Source: Oceanospirillum sp048265165
GTDB taxonomy: Bacteria > Pseudomonadota > Gammaproteobacteria > Pseudomonadales > Halomonadaceae
NCBI RefSeq assembly: GCF_048265165.1
Contig: NZ_JBLXCD010000001.1
Span: 744,001-808,000 of the forward strand
Length of the DNA: 64,000 bases
Direction of reading: 5' to 3'
The notes under the pieces are model-generated. The model was not told where the DNA came from. It did not search any database and saw nothing but the letters and a program-made list of their open reading frames with translations. Shown one piece after another: positions 1 to 7,923 of the stretch. The translations under genes were made by a program, and so were the position numbers. Position 1 is the stretch's first letter, and each line of letters begins with the position of its first letter.

Positions 1-273
1 CTTGCGGGCGTAGTTGGCCCAAAGGGCGTCCCGGTCGTAGGCCACGTCTTTGCGTACCTGCTGTTGCAGCTCCAGCGAGGTATTCACCTGCTGCAGCAGC
101 AACTTCGCCTGGGCCGCTTCCGGCAGGTTATGCAGGTGGTATTCGTAGCCCTTGCCAAAAGCACGGGACTGACTTTCCCAGCCTTCGCGGTTTGCCAGCT
201 TGATCACGCCACGCTCTGTGGTCGGCAGCTCCGGCAAACCCGCGATCTCTTGTGCGGTAAACCACTGTTTCAT
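1..273 (-). CDS. Mu-like phage transposase (MuA family), N-terminal part
   Basis: Only the first 91 codons are in the window; the gene continues past the left edge. The translation begins MKQWFTAQEIAGLPELPTT and continues with GVIKLANREGW and GYEYHLHNLPEAAQAKL. This is the pattern of the MuA N-terminal winged-helix domain, which binds the enhancer/operator (PGLP, a GV.. helix, a basic GW segment, then EY...LP). By family, the missing part would hold the DDE integrase core that cuts and joins the prophage ends. An AAGGAG ribosome site lies 7 bases before the ATG at 271-273. The gene follows the 157-aa DNA-binding protein by 16 bases, so the two are probably co-transcribed from the ner promoter. 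Identification rests on the N-terminal domain plus the flanking ner and repressor genes. Confidence 0.85.
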   Translation of the reverse strand, partial: MKQWFTAQEIAGLPELPTTERGVIKLANREGWESQSRAFGKGYEYHLHNLPEAAQAKLLLQQVNTSLELQQQVRKDVAYDRDALWANYARK

Positions 274-289
274 GGTCTTACTCCTTGCC

Positions 290-763
290 TCAGTGCTCTA
301 GCAGCAGATCCGGTTGTTTGTACTGTTCAAGGTTACGGCGCTGTTTCTCCAGATCTTCCATCAGTCCCTTTAACGCGGCGCTCACGTCATGGGCGCTCTC
401 TTCACCCTCAAAAAAGCGCATCAGCTGACCAAAGGTCTGGTTGGCGTTAATCACCAAATTGGCGATGTCGTGGTTCTGGGCGCGTTTGCCGGTGGGCATA
501 TCCACCAGCAGTTTGTTTTGCCCGTGGGCCAAAAAGCGGGTCACTAAGTTGATGCCGGTGGCATGTTCAAAGGCGGGCACCATCATCAGCGGCATACGCC
601 CGGAGGACAGCCAGCCATACAGGGTGTTTTGGCTGCTAACGCCCATCAGGTCAGCAATGCGCTGAATGCTCAGGTTCTTTTTCTCCCGGCCATGATCAAC
701 GCTCAGTTGCAGGGCCTGGGGAATATCGTTGGGGGTAATTCGGTTCCAGGGTTGCTTAGCCAT
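290..763 (-). CDS. Phage early DNA-binding protein with helix-turn-helix
   Basis: 157 aa, between ner and the transposase and on the same strand, so part of the early transposition operon. The N-terminal half has a helix-turn-helix-like stretch (SIQRIADLMGVSSQNTLYGW, residues about 32-51), followed by LMMVPAFEHATGINLVTRFLA. That second stretch resembles the segment after the HTH in CII/CP76-type phage regulators. The C-terminal half (about residues 90-150) is helical and charged and may be a coiled coil for oligomerisation. The start ATG is at 761-763. Similar proteins are common in early operons of Mu-like prophages, but their role (activator, replication adaptor or host modulation) is not clear. 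I do not recognise a specific named homologue. Confidence 0.7.
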   Translation of the reverse strand: MAKQPWNRITPNDIPQALQLSVDHGREKKNLSIQRIADLMGVSSQNTLYGWLSSGRMPLMMVPAFEHATGINLVTRFLAHGQNKLLVDMPTGKRAQNHDIANLVINANQTFGQLMRFFEGEESAHDVSAALKGLMEDLEKQRRNLEQYKQPDLLLEH

Positions 764-906
764 TTTTTGCTACTCGATATTTATCCAGTTCAAAATAAAG
801 TGCGGTTTTTTGTCTTTTTTGGCGGGTTCCTGCGATATACGCTTTAGAAAACTCGCAAATAAGGGAGACGCAAATGTTCTCGCACAGGGTGCAAAAAGTT
901 CGTAAA

Positions 907-1158
907 CTAAGCGGCAATACGTGCCGGATAACGGGAGGGCCAGATCTCTTCCGGGGCCAAACCCAAATAGTTCGCAATGATTTTTTCGACTTTTGGGTAG
1001 CGCACGTCGAACACGTTGTACAACGTGCGGGAATTGGCGTAACCGTATTGGCGTCCCAGCTCTGCCAAGGTGGTGCCCTTTTTGCGGATGGCCGCCAGAA
1101 TATCCTGGCGATGCCAATCTTCCGGTTGAGATGAGTGAGTCTGATTAGTCTTGCTCAT
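907..1158 (-). CDS. ner: Ner/Nlp-family DNA-binding regulator of a Mu-like prophage
   Basis: 83 aa, first gene of the leftward early operon. The core (DWHRQDILAAIRKKGTTLAEL, then YGYANSRTLYNVF, then PKVEKIIANYLGLAPEEIWPSRY) matches the Ner/SfsB/Nlp family closely. The family marks seen are the DWH start, the KKGT turn, and the ending LG..PEEIWPSRY. In Mu, Ner is a small lambda-Cro-like protein that turns down early and repressor transcription during lytic growth. A GGAG site lies 8 bases before the ATG at 1156-1158. It is divergent from the repressor gene, with a 189-base shared control region. That arrangement (repressor, divergent ner, then transposase) is the Mu layout. Confidence 0.9.
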   Translation of the reverse strand: MSKTNQTHSSQPEDWHRQDILAAIRKKGTTLAELGRQYGYANSRTLYNVFDVRYPKVEKIIANYLGLAPEEIWPSRYPARIAA

Positions 1159-1227
1159 TTTTTTCGCTCCGTTTTAGTTACTAATTTGTAAGGGTTAAGC
1201 TGAACACTTGCCCTAAAGGTTATACGC

Positions 1228-1440
1228 AAAAACGCGAGCTATCAAGCATAAATGCGAGTTCTTTTTCTTTTTGATCTCTCATTTTTGCAAGAACTCGTTT
1301 AACCCATTGTTTTTATTGGGTTTTATTTATGGCTTTAGGGCTAAAAAATGAATAAGAACTCAGTTCCGTTGCTTACAGCGGGAATCGGAACTCGCATAAG
1401 TGAGGTTTCGCCTCGCGTTGGCGGGAAAAAAGAACTCGCA
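1228..1440. promoter_or_regulatory. Putative operator array between ner and repressor
   Basis: The divergent control region and the first codons of the repressor gene carry repeated copies of a box close to AGAACTCGCA. Copies lie at about 1228-1240 (inverted, weaker), 1250-1264 (inverted, TGCGAGTTC), 1287-1300 (GCAAGAACTCGTTT), 1353-1366 (weak), 1387-1398 (GGAACTCGCATA) and 1430-1443 (AGAACTCGCAAAA). A further copy sits downstream of ner at 847-860. Copies occur in both orientations. In Mu the repressor and Ner bind repeated operators in exactly this interval, so these are candidate binding sites. Which protein binds is not determinable from the sequence. Promoter boxes are not clear enough to assign. 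Confidence 0.55.
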
Positions 1441-2043
1441 AAAATGGCGGGCTTATCAGAGTCCCAGCTACACAGAATTGTTTCTGGTGATAGCGTTGCC
1501 AAAATCGAAACCATTGTGGCTATAGCGAAGGCTGCAAATGTTTCCTTGCAGTGGCTTGCAACAGGTGAGGGACGTATGGTTTTAGGAGATGACCAGGCAG
1601 GGTCTGAAGCCTCAGAACTGGAAGAAGAGTTCGCCCTGGTGCCGGGCTATAACGTTCAGGTATCGGCGGGGCATGGCGCGCTGCCGGATGCCTTTGAAAA
1701 ACCAACCCGTAAGCTGGCCTTTCGCCACAAATGGCTGAGGTTTCGCGGCCTGCGCGTTAAAGACCTGGTGCTGGTGTTCGCTAAGGGGGATTCAATGGAA
1801 CCCACCATCAGCGACAACAACACCCTGATGGTAGACACCAGCCAGCGGGATCTGCAGGATGGCAATATCTACGTTATCCGCACAGATGGCCATCTGATCG
1901 TTAAGCGCGTGCAGCAGCTGCTTAATAGGAACGTGCTGTTTATCAGTGACAACAAAAGCTATGAGAAGATGGAAATCACCCAGGCTGAACTGGCCAGCCT
2001 GGATATAATCGGTAAGGTGGTTTGGATCGGCAAAGATATGTGA
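1348..2043 (+). CDS. Mu-like prophage repressor with S24/LexA-type C-terminal domain
   Basis: 231 aa. The N-terminal third has a helix-turn-helix (KKELAKMAGLSESQLHRIVSG, about residues 27-47) followed by ...IVAIAKAANVSLQWLATGEG, the usual end of such domains. The C-terminal half is a LexA/S24 peptidase fold. It has a possible Ala-Gly self-cleavage site in QVSAGHGA (near residue 108), the nucleophile Ser in KGDSMEPT (near 150) and the general-base Lys in LIVKRVQ (near 188). The expected role is to keep the prophage silent and to release it after RecA-dependent self-cleavage in the SOS response; that part is inferred from the family. It is transcribed away from ner and towards the nearby prophage end, as in Mu. 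Confidence 0.9.
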   Translation: MNKNSVPLLTAGIGTRISEVSPRVGGKKELAKMAGLSESQLHRIVSGDSVAKIETIVAIAKAANVSLQWLATGEGRMVLGDDQAGSEASELEEEFALVPGYNVQVSAGHGALPDAFEKPTRKLAFRHKWLRFRGLRVKDLVLVFAKGDSMEPTISDNNTLMVDTSQRDLQDGNIYVIRTDGHLIVKRVQQLLNRNVLFISDNKSYEKMEITQAELASLDIIGKVVWIGKDM

Positions 2044-2055
2044 TTTGAAACGCCC

Positions 2056-2099
2056 AGAAACACCCTGGCAACACCAAGCCCATCAAAAAGGGTGTTTCT
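2056..2099 (+). terminator. Inverted repeat after the repressor gene, probable terminator
   Basis: A perfect 11-base inverted repeat, AGAAACACCCT (2056-2066) and AGGGTGTTTCT (2089-2099), starts 13 bases after the repressor stop codon. The loop of 22 bases is long and only a short T-rich tail (TTTCTT) accompanies it, so termination may be weak. Confidence 0.5.
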
Positions 2100-2160
2100 T
2101 AAATCTATCGCGTAAATGCACGGTATCTGCTGAAAAGTTCGCAAAACCAATTTCAGCTAC

Positions 2161-2188
2161 AAAAAAGGGGCTGCATCTCTACAGCCCC
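2161..2188 (-). terminator. Leftward intrinsic terminator near the prophage end
   Basis: GGGGCTG (2167-2173) pairs with CAGCCCC (2182-2188). Read on the minus strand, the hairpin is followed by six T. No minus-strand gene ends here. The likely job is to stop host transcripts entering the prophage from the right; this is inferred. Confidence 0.55.
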
Positions 2189-2200
2189 CGTCATACCTTG

Positions 2201-2254
2201 TTATTCACATAATCCCGCTGTCATTCACATAAACCCGGATCATTCTTAATATCA
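2201..2254. repeat. Tandem 20-bp repeats at the putative Mu-like prophage end
   Basis: TTATTCACATAATCCCG (2201-2217) and TCATTCACATAAACCCG (2221-2237) are near-identical direct repeats spaced 20 bases apart. A third, partial copy (TCATTCTTAA) begins near 2240. The order repressor, then repeats, then unrelated DNA matches the left end of Mu-like phages, where transposase binds repeated end sites. A plausible terminal CA dinucleotide, read as TG from the outside, lies at 2253-2254. The exact boundary and the expected 5-base target duplication cannot be verified, because the other prophage end is outside the window. Confidence 0.55.
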
Positions 2255-2311
2255 GTGCTTAAATACAGCCAGTTCAAAAAAATGCATTTTTTTAATTAAA
2301 AGTATCTGCTT

Positions 2312-2340
2312 AGGAGTAGGATATAAGAGAATTTACTCCT
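2312..2340. promoter_or_regulatory. Inverted repeat in the vgrG upstream region
   Basis: AGGAGTA (2312-2318) and TACTCCT (2334-2340) form an inverted repeat with a 15-base spacer containing TATAAG (2322-2327), about 100 bases before vgrG. It could be an operator over a promoter or a leader hairpin. The rest of 2255-2441 is AT-rich and shows nothing else. Confidence 0.3.
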
Positions 2341-2441
2341 GAAAAAAATAACTACAGTGCAGAAAACCCCAAACAAAACATTAGAATAATTACTCTCTTT
2401 TTTTCATCATCTTTAATATTAGAAAAAACAGGTATTAAATT

Positions 2442-5231
2442 ATGGGTCTGTCTTCCGATGTCAATTTCTCATTTAAATGTGACAACTATGCGGATAATGA
2501 ATTCCGGGTATTACAGTTCTCAGGCTCTGAATTATTAGGCGACCTGTTCCAATTCGATATCCAGTTAATCAATTACTCGGAAAGCCTGAACGCCGAAGAC
2601 CTACTCGATGGCAACTGCACGTTAGAGATCGATAGTTATGGAAAAAAACGATCTTTTAAAGGCATTTTATCGAATTTTAACTACCTGAAAGCGACAGAAA
2701 ACGGCTACCTCTATCAGGCCACCCTAGTGCCCAGGCTTTGGTTACTGACGCAGTTCACCACCAATGAGGTCTATCTCGGGCTGACATTATCTGAAACATT
2801 AACACTAATTTTTGATGAGGCAGGGCTGACTGCCGATGAGTATGACCTGAGCCTTATATCAGGTTACAGAAAATGGGATTACCGGTGTCAATTTGGTGAA
2901 AGTCACTACACATTCCTGAAGCGCATCACTGAAAGAGAAGGCGTTTACTTTTATTTTGACCAAAAAAGCCAAGCTGTTTTTTGTAATAAAAACAACCAGC
3001 ACCCCCAAGATTCATACCAGGCATTATATTCAACCGTCACAGGTAATTCATATTCAGATGGTATGCCTGTTATTTTCCAGTGGACGAAGAATATACAAAG
3101 AGTTCCGAAAGAGGTCATTGTAAAAGACTACAATAATGACCAACCATCAGTTGATCTATCTGCAAAAGCACTGATTGACAGTTCAGGCATGGGAGAGGTT
3201 TTTCGATACTGTGACAACCTCCTCGATCTCGAGGAAGCCAAGGAACTGGCCGATATCCGGGCCGAAGAACTTCTTATGCAGAAAACCCGTTTTTTTGGCA
3301 GCTCGCTGGACGTTGAAATATCGCCGGCTCACCCGATACATCTCCAGGGACATCCCTTAGGGCAACTCAATATCGAATACACACCGATATCCGTAAGCCA
3401 TAACGGCTATGCGCCTGATTTAAGCCAGATTCATCAGACCCACGAGCAACCCTACAGTAACACGATTCAATCTATTGCCGCCGATACCCAGTTCCGACCG
3501 GAGCAGCGAACAGAGAAGCCCCGCTTTTATGGCGTTCTGAACGCTATTATCGATTCAGAAGGTGACGGTCAATACGCACATCTCGATAGCCGTGGACGCT
3601 ACAAAGTGGTTTTACCCTTTGACCGCAAAGGTCGGGATGGTGCTCAGGCATCCTGGTGGATTCCGATGTCTCAGCCCAACGCCGGTGATAACAGCGGCAT
3701 GCACTTCCCTCTGCTGAAAGGTGCTGAAGTCCTACTGAGTTTTATCGGCGGCGACCCTGACCGCCCGGTGATCACCGGGGCTGTGCCCAATGCCTCCAAG
3801 CCAAGTATTGTCCAAGAAGATAATCATACACAGAACAAGATTAAGACGGCTGCTAATAACATTATTGAGATGGAGGATGAGGCAGGCTCCGAGAGGATTA
3901 AGCTTTTCTCTCCCAACAGCAACTCATACCTGCATTTGGGTGCAGCAAACCCGGTAGATGCCAACGGTATTATGATGATGACCGAAGGAGGCTTCTATCA
4001 GGAAGTTGTCAGCGGCTCACAAATTACAATGACAACCCGTAAGAAAACCGATGCGATCCCTGAAGGGCTCTTAAACGCCTCTGATCAGGCAAATGACTTA
4101 ATCGATGAAAGTACACTGGATGGCGATATCTTCCTAAAAGGGGATGATAACGGAAAGCTCAGTGACAAAATTGGAGATGAGCGAACCGGTGAATACCACT
4201 TCGTACGCATAAGCGGCGAACAATACACCTGGACCGATGGTAATACCTATACCTTTGGCGGCTCCAAAGATTTTAACTATGGCAACGGTTATGAAGTTAG
4301 TTATGTGAAAACCGAAGGCCGGACTAAATGGGATGGCAGCTTCGAACTTGATTACTTTTCAATACCCGGCTATGACCCGGATAAGCTGCTGATCGGCAAG
4401 ACCATTGGTGATACCTATGACTACCAAGCTGGTAACAAAGAAGAGGTCTATTTCGGCCTGGATGAAGTGAGCCGAGGGGCCACATTGGCAACAACAGAAG
4501 TGAAAGCTACGGGTGTGAATACTTCGGCAAGTATCTCAGCACTCAGCTTTAACTTTGAGGCGGCAGGCGCTAAAGTCGATTTCAATGTTGCCCCAATTAC
4601 TGCCGACATCCATTTTGGCCATAAATTTGAAAGAAGCGAAGCCAGTCAGGATATAACAGGAGTTCAAGGCGTTACAGTCTCATCAGCGGTGAAAGTTGGG
4701 CTTTATGCATCACCACTGGCAGGCTCTGCAAGCGCTCCGCCCACTACAGACTGGGCTGCAGCCGTCAAAGACTCAGCAACTATATTAACCAAGCTATCCC
4801 TTTCCCAACAAGCGATAGACGATACCAACTCTGGCGGCTCACTTGAATTAACCCCTGCTTCAGCAAAATTATCAGCTACCCCAGCCACAACGTTAACGAT
4901 GAACCCTTCAGCCCTTGATCTAAAAACCGCTACAAATCTCAGTATGGAAGGCACAATTCAAGCAGACCTCAACGGAGGCAGAGTCAATGTTAAAACTACT
5001 ATGGGTCCTTTGACCGTAGCGAGTGCAAACTTACTCAGCTTAAAAGCCGCTACGACAGCGAGACTCGAAGGCACCGCCGCAGCAGTAATCACTGGCGGCA
5101 CGGTTACGACTAAAGCTAAAACAGCCCTTACCCTGCAAGGCGCTACAATTAACATGAAGTCCAAGGCCCTGGGAACGATTAATGGTGGGGGCATGCTTCA
5201 AGTCAAAGCCGGCGCGGTGCAAATAGGCTAA
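2442..5231 (+). CDS. vgrG: Type VI secretion spike protein VgrG with long C-terminal extension
   Basis: 929 aa. Residues about 1-365 form the gp27-like base, with the family segment YRCQFGESHYTFLKRITERE followed by GVYFYF. Residues about 370-460 are the gp5-like OB fold (HLDSRGRYKVVLPFD, then FPLLKGAEVLLSFIGGDPDRP). VgrG trimers tip the Hcp tube and carry effectors. Most family members are about 600-750 aa; here about 430 residues follow the OB fold. The last 250 are rich in Ala, Thr and Ser with short beta-type repeats, ending GGGMLQVKAGAVQIG, as expected for an extended beta-helix needle. I see no catalytic motif in residues 470-700 (YTWTDGNTYTFGGSKDF region), but a novel domain there is possible. 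The stop is two bases before the next start, so this is the first gene of a tight operon. Confidence 0.93.
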   Translation: MGLSSDVNFSFKCDNYADNEFRVLQFSGSELLGDLFQFDIQLINYSESLNAEDLLDGNCTLEIDSYGKKRSFKGILSNFNYLKATENGYLYQATLVPRLWLLTQFTTNEVYLGLTLSETLTLIFDEAGLTADEYDLSLISGYRKWDYRCQFGESHYTFLKRITEREGVYFYFDQKSQAVFCNKNNQHPQDSYQALYSTVTGNSYSDGMPVIFQWTKNIQRVPKEVIVKDYNNDQPSVDLSAKALIDSSGMGEVFRYCDNLLDLEEAKELADIRAEELLMQKTRFFGSSLDVEISPAHPIHLQGHPLGQLNIEYTPISVSHNGYAPDLSQIHQTHEQPYSNTIQSIAADTQFRPEQRTEKPRFYGVLNAIIDSEGDGQYAHLDSRGRYKVVLPFDRKGRDGAQASWWIPMSQPNAGDNSGMHFPLLKGAEVLLSFIGGDPDRPVITGAVPNASKPSIVQEDNHTQNKIKTAANNIIEMEDEAGSERIKLFSPNSNSYLHLGAANPVDANGIMMMTEGGFYQEVVSGSQITMTTRKKTDAIPEGLLNASDQANDLIDESTLDGDIFLKGDDNGKLSDKIGDERTGEYHFVRISGEQYTWTDGNTYTFGGSKDFNYGNGYEVSYVKTEGRTKWDGSFELDYFSIPGYDPDKLLIGKTIGDTYDYQAGNKEEVYFGLDEVSRGATLATTEVKATGVNTSASISALSFNFEAAGAKVDFNVAPITADIHFGHKFERSEASQDITGVQGVTVSSAVKVGLYASPLAGSASAPPTTDWAAAVKDSATILTKLSLSQQAIDDTNSGGSLELTPASAKLSATPATTLTMNPSALDLKTATNLSMEGTIQADLNGGRVNVKTTMGPLTVASANLLSLKAATTARLEGTAAAVITGGTVTTKAKTALTLQGATINMKSKALGTINGGGMLQVKAGAVQIG

Positions 5232-5233
5232 TT

Positions 5234-7000
5234 ATGACGCAACTGATCGCACCGCCGGAAATTACAATCCAAACCCTTCCTTACGCCTGGAAGGGCAAAC
5301 AGAGGCTGGCTGTCAGTCTGATGCTGGCAACACCCATCGACAACCATCAACCCTACTCCACCCAGGATGCCTGGAACGGTATTATGGAGGTGATTCCTAA
5401 AGCGGAATGTTTTGACCTGGGCTATCCCAAACCCCGTGGCGAGGTTTTGGTTTACGGCAGTTATTACGCACCGGATGGTTATGCTATTAGTGCCGACAAT
5501 GTGCGCCTGAAGGTCGGTAAGGTCGACAAACAACTGATTGTTACCGGTGAGAGGCTTTGGAAGAAAATTCTGACACCCACAACTCCAGAACCTTTCAGCA
5601 AGCTCCCTCTTACTTACGAGCACGGTTTTGGCGGTGAAGAAGACGAAAAAAACCCTATAGGTAAAGGTTACCCCCTAAAGCCCGATGAGCCTATGCCACA
5701 ACTGGAATACCCTGACCAACTACTAACCCAGAAGCGACAAAGGCCTCAACCGGCCGGTTTAAACGCCACATCCGTCGACTGGATGCCCCGCAAAAAACTC
5801 TGGGGCACCTATGACGAGCTCTGGCAGGAACATGACGCTCCTTTCTTAGCCCGTGATCTTAGTCCGGATTTTTTTATGCAGGCGGCGCAGGATCAGTGGT
5901 TTGAGCACTACGTGCCTGACAACACCCCGATCCTGTTGGAAAATATGCACCCTCATCATCGGAAAATTGAAGGTCTGACACCGGACTATCAGCTGCAGTT
6001 CCTGGCAGAAATAAAGGGCCAAACCTCCCTGCATCAGGCAGTGACCGACTCACTTATATTATTGCCTGATATCAACATGCAAGTTGTTATCGCCCGAGCC
6101 GAACTTGAGATCGCCTCCATCGATGGCAGCGAGGTAACGGCACTACTGGCTTCATATTCCGCCATCAATCAACCTGAAAACCGTACCTTACAACACTTTT
6201 CCAACCACCTGCAGCTCAGGCGCAGCGACACCATTACCGATGAAGAGATTCTTGACTACAGCCCTTTGCGGCCTTTACGGGTCAAAGAGCCATTAACCCC
6301 TCTGGTAATACCCGGACCGGACAAAACTGAAATTGCACGCCCCGGAACGTTGACCCTAGCTGCACTGGCGGCTGCAGGAGGACTTGCCGGCAAAATGGCG
6401 GTGGCCGCTGCAAAATCAGCGGGGGGCGACCAGGGTTCGAAAGACGCCACCATCACAGATATGGAAGCCTCTGCCACGAGTAAATCCACAGCGGTAGCCG
6501 ATAAGATCACCGCCGCCCAAGCAGAGCAAGTTGCGGATGCCTTAAAGACACAATTTGAAGCGATGGGTTTGACCGATCAGCAGCTCAACGAGCTAATACA
6601 GGCGGAGCCAGACCAGATTCCAGTATTGATTAACCAGATGTTAGCCCAGCTTTTCCCCGATCAGGCACTCCCTGACCCTGAAAACCCTGAAGCTGATCCC
6701 TTGGTACAGGAGCAGCTTAACCGTGCAGGAGAACTAGCCGATGCCAACAGCAGAGCTATTCCTGAAAGCGGCAATGCGGCTATAGATAACGAGATTGCCA
6801 GGGCACTGGCCAAGCCTGGACAATCTCCTGACTTTGCGACCCTGGAGCCTTTGGTAGAAGACCAGCTCAACCGGGTGTCCGAGGAATTAGCTCAACTTTA
6901 TGATGCTTATCCTGGGGATAAGAGTGAATTAGACCAACCCAGTGATATAGGCACCAAGGCAATTTTAAATCTGCTAAAAGGCTTATCAGGAAAATCATGA
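5234..7000 (+). CDS. DUF2169 domain protein, T6SS cargo-loading accessory
   Basis: 588 aa. The N-terminal domain (about residues 1-320, containing RLAVSLMLATPI, FDLGYPKPRGEVLVYGSYYAP, and TYEHGFGGEEDEKNPIGKGY) is characteristic of DUF2169. Such proteins are encoded beside vgrG, PAAR-like and DUF3540 genes and are thought to help mount effectors on the spike. The C-terminal part (about 370-588) is Ala-, Gln- and Asp-rich and probably helical or disordered; it matches nothing I know. It starts two bases after vgrG and its stop overlaps the next start (ATGA), indicating translational coupling. Confidence 0.82.
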   Translation: MTQLIAPPEITIQTLPYAWKGKQRLAVSLMLATPIDNHQPYSTQDAWNGIMEVIPKAECFDLGYPKPRGEVLVYGSYYAPDGYAISADNVRLKVGKVDKQLIVTGERLWKKILTPTTPEPFSKLPLTYEHGFGGEEDEKNPIGKGYPLKPDEPMPQLEYPDQLLTQKRQRPQPAGLNATSVDWMPRKKLWGTYDELWQEHDAPFLARDLSPDFFMQAAQDQWFEHYVPDNTPILLENMHPHHRKIEGLTPDYQLQFLAEIKGQTSLHQAVTDSLILLPDINMQVVIARAELEIASIDGSEVTALLASYSAINQPENRTLQHFSNHLQLRRSDTITDEEILDYSPLRPLRVKEPLTPLVIPGPDKTEIARPGTLTLAALAAAGGLAGKMAVAAAKSAGGDQGSKDATITDMEASATSKSTAVADKITAAQAEQVADALKTQFEAMGLTDQQLNELIQAEPDQIPVLINQMLAQLFPDQALPDPENPEADPLVQEQLNRAGELADANSRAIPESGNAAIDNEIARALAKPGQSPDFATLEPLVEDQLNRVSEELAQLYDAYPGDKSELDQPSDIGTKAILNLLKGLSGKS

Positions 7001-7923
7001 ATCTTGAAGCGTTTATCCAACAGGTCCAGGGAGATACCTTGCCCGCTGAAGGCATACTTGAAAATGCCATACTCAATCAGATCAACCTGATTCAGCTTGA
7101 TCTTTCAGGCTGGAGCTTCTCCCGTTGTCACTTTAATGAATGTACCTTATCTGAAATGCAACTCGCCAGTAGTCAGTGGAACGAGTGTCAGTTTAGGGCG
7201 TGTGCTTTTACTCAAACTCAATTCAGCAACAGCTTGTTTATCAACTGTCAGTGGTCAGAATGCCAAAGCGAAAAGAACCAGTGGCAAGGCTGCGAATGGA
7301 TAGAGTGCCAGCTGAACGGCGTAAAAAATGCAAATGACGCCTTTGTCGGAGCAAACTTCAGTCAGACCCATTTCAGTAACTGGCAAACCGAGCACTGTGA
7401 CCTTAGCGACGCCTCTTTTCTGGAATGTAACCTGACCACAACCATTCATCGTGAGCTCTATTCCCCAAGATGCAGCTGGCTGGACTGCAACCTGCAACAC
7501 AGCCAGTTTATCCGAGCAAACCTTGAAAACGCTCGCTTCCTTGCCGCCTGCCAACTGGAGGGTGCAAACTTCACCGCCGCTTATCTGGTGAATGCCAGTT
7601 TTGCTGAAGCAAAGCTGAGCAAATCCCATTTTGATGAAGCAGAGCTTCACAGCACCAACTTCAGTGACTGTGTGTTAACAGAAGCCTCACTTAACAGAAT
7701 CAATGCCGAGCGAAGCGTCTGGGTCAGGGCTGATTGTTCCTCAGCAGATTTCTATGGCAGCCTGCTAACCTACACCCTGTGGCTGGAAGCGGACCTGAGA
7801 TCGACCGATTTCGAAGCCTGCAACCTTTACAGTGCAGACTTTTACCTGGCAACTTTTGGTAAAACCGGGTTTAAGAGATCAAACCTTGATCAGACGCAAT
7901 TGGAAGAGTGGCAACCCTCATGA
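6997..7923 (+). CDS. Pentapeptide-repeat protein A of the VgrG operon
   Basis: 308 aa, composed almost entirely of pentapeptide repeats with Phe, Leu or Trp at the central position, for example QFRACAFTQTQFSNSLFINC in the first half and ADFYGSLLTYTLWLEADLRS near the end. Such repeats fold as a right-handed square beta-helix. This one has many Cys and Trp in the first half (SQWNECQF, CQWSECQ, CEWIECQ) and more classical A(D/N)L repeats later. It has no signal peptide. Pentapeptide proteins recur in vgrG-DUF2169-DUF3540 loci, where they are presumed spike accessories, but the exact role is unknown. It overlaps both neighbours by four bases. Confidence 0.85.
   Translation: MNLEAFIQQVQGDTLPAEGILENAILNQINLIQLDLSGWSFSRCHFNECTLSEMQLASSQWNECQFRACAFTQTQFSNSLFINCQWSECQSEKNQWQGCEWIECQLNGVKNANDAFVGANFSQTHFSNWQTEHCDLSDASFLECNLTTTIHRELYSPRCSWLDCNLQHSQFIRANLENARFLAACQLEGANFTAAYLVNASFAEAKLSKSHFDEAELHSTNFSDCVLTEASLNRINAERSVWVRADCSSADFYGSLLTYTLWLEADLRSTDFEACNLYSADFYLATFGKTGFKRSNLDQTQLEEWQPS

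Noticed and set aside
4703..5222. Open frames on the minus strand inside the vgrG tail
   Set aside because: They are mirror images of the Ala/Thr-rich codons of the needle region and have no ribosome sites.
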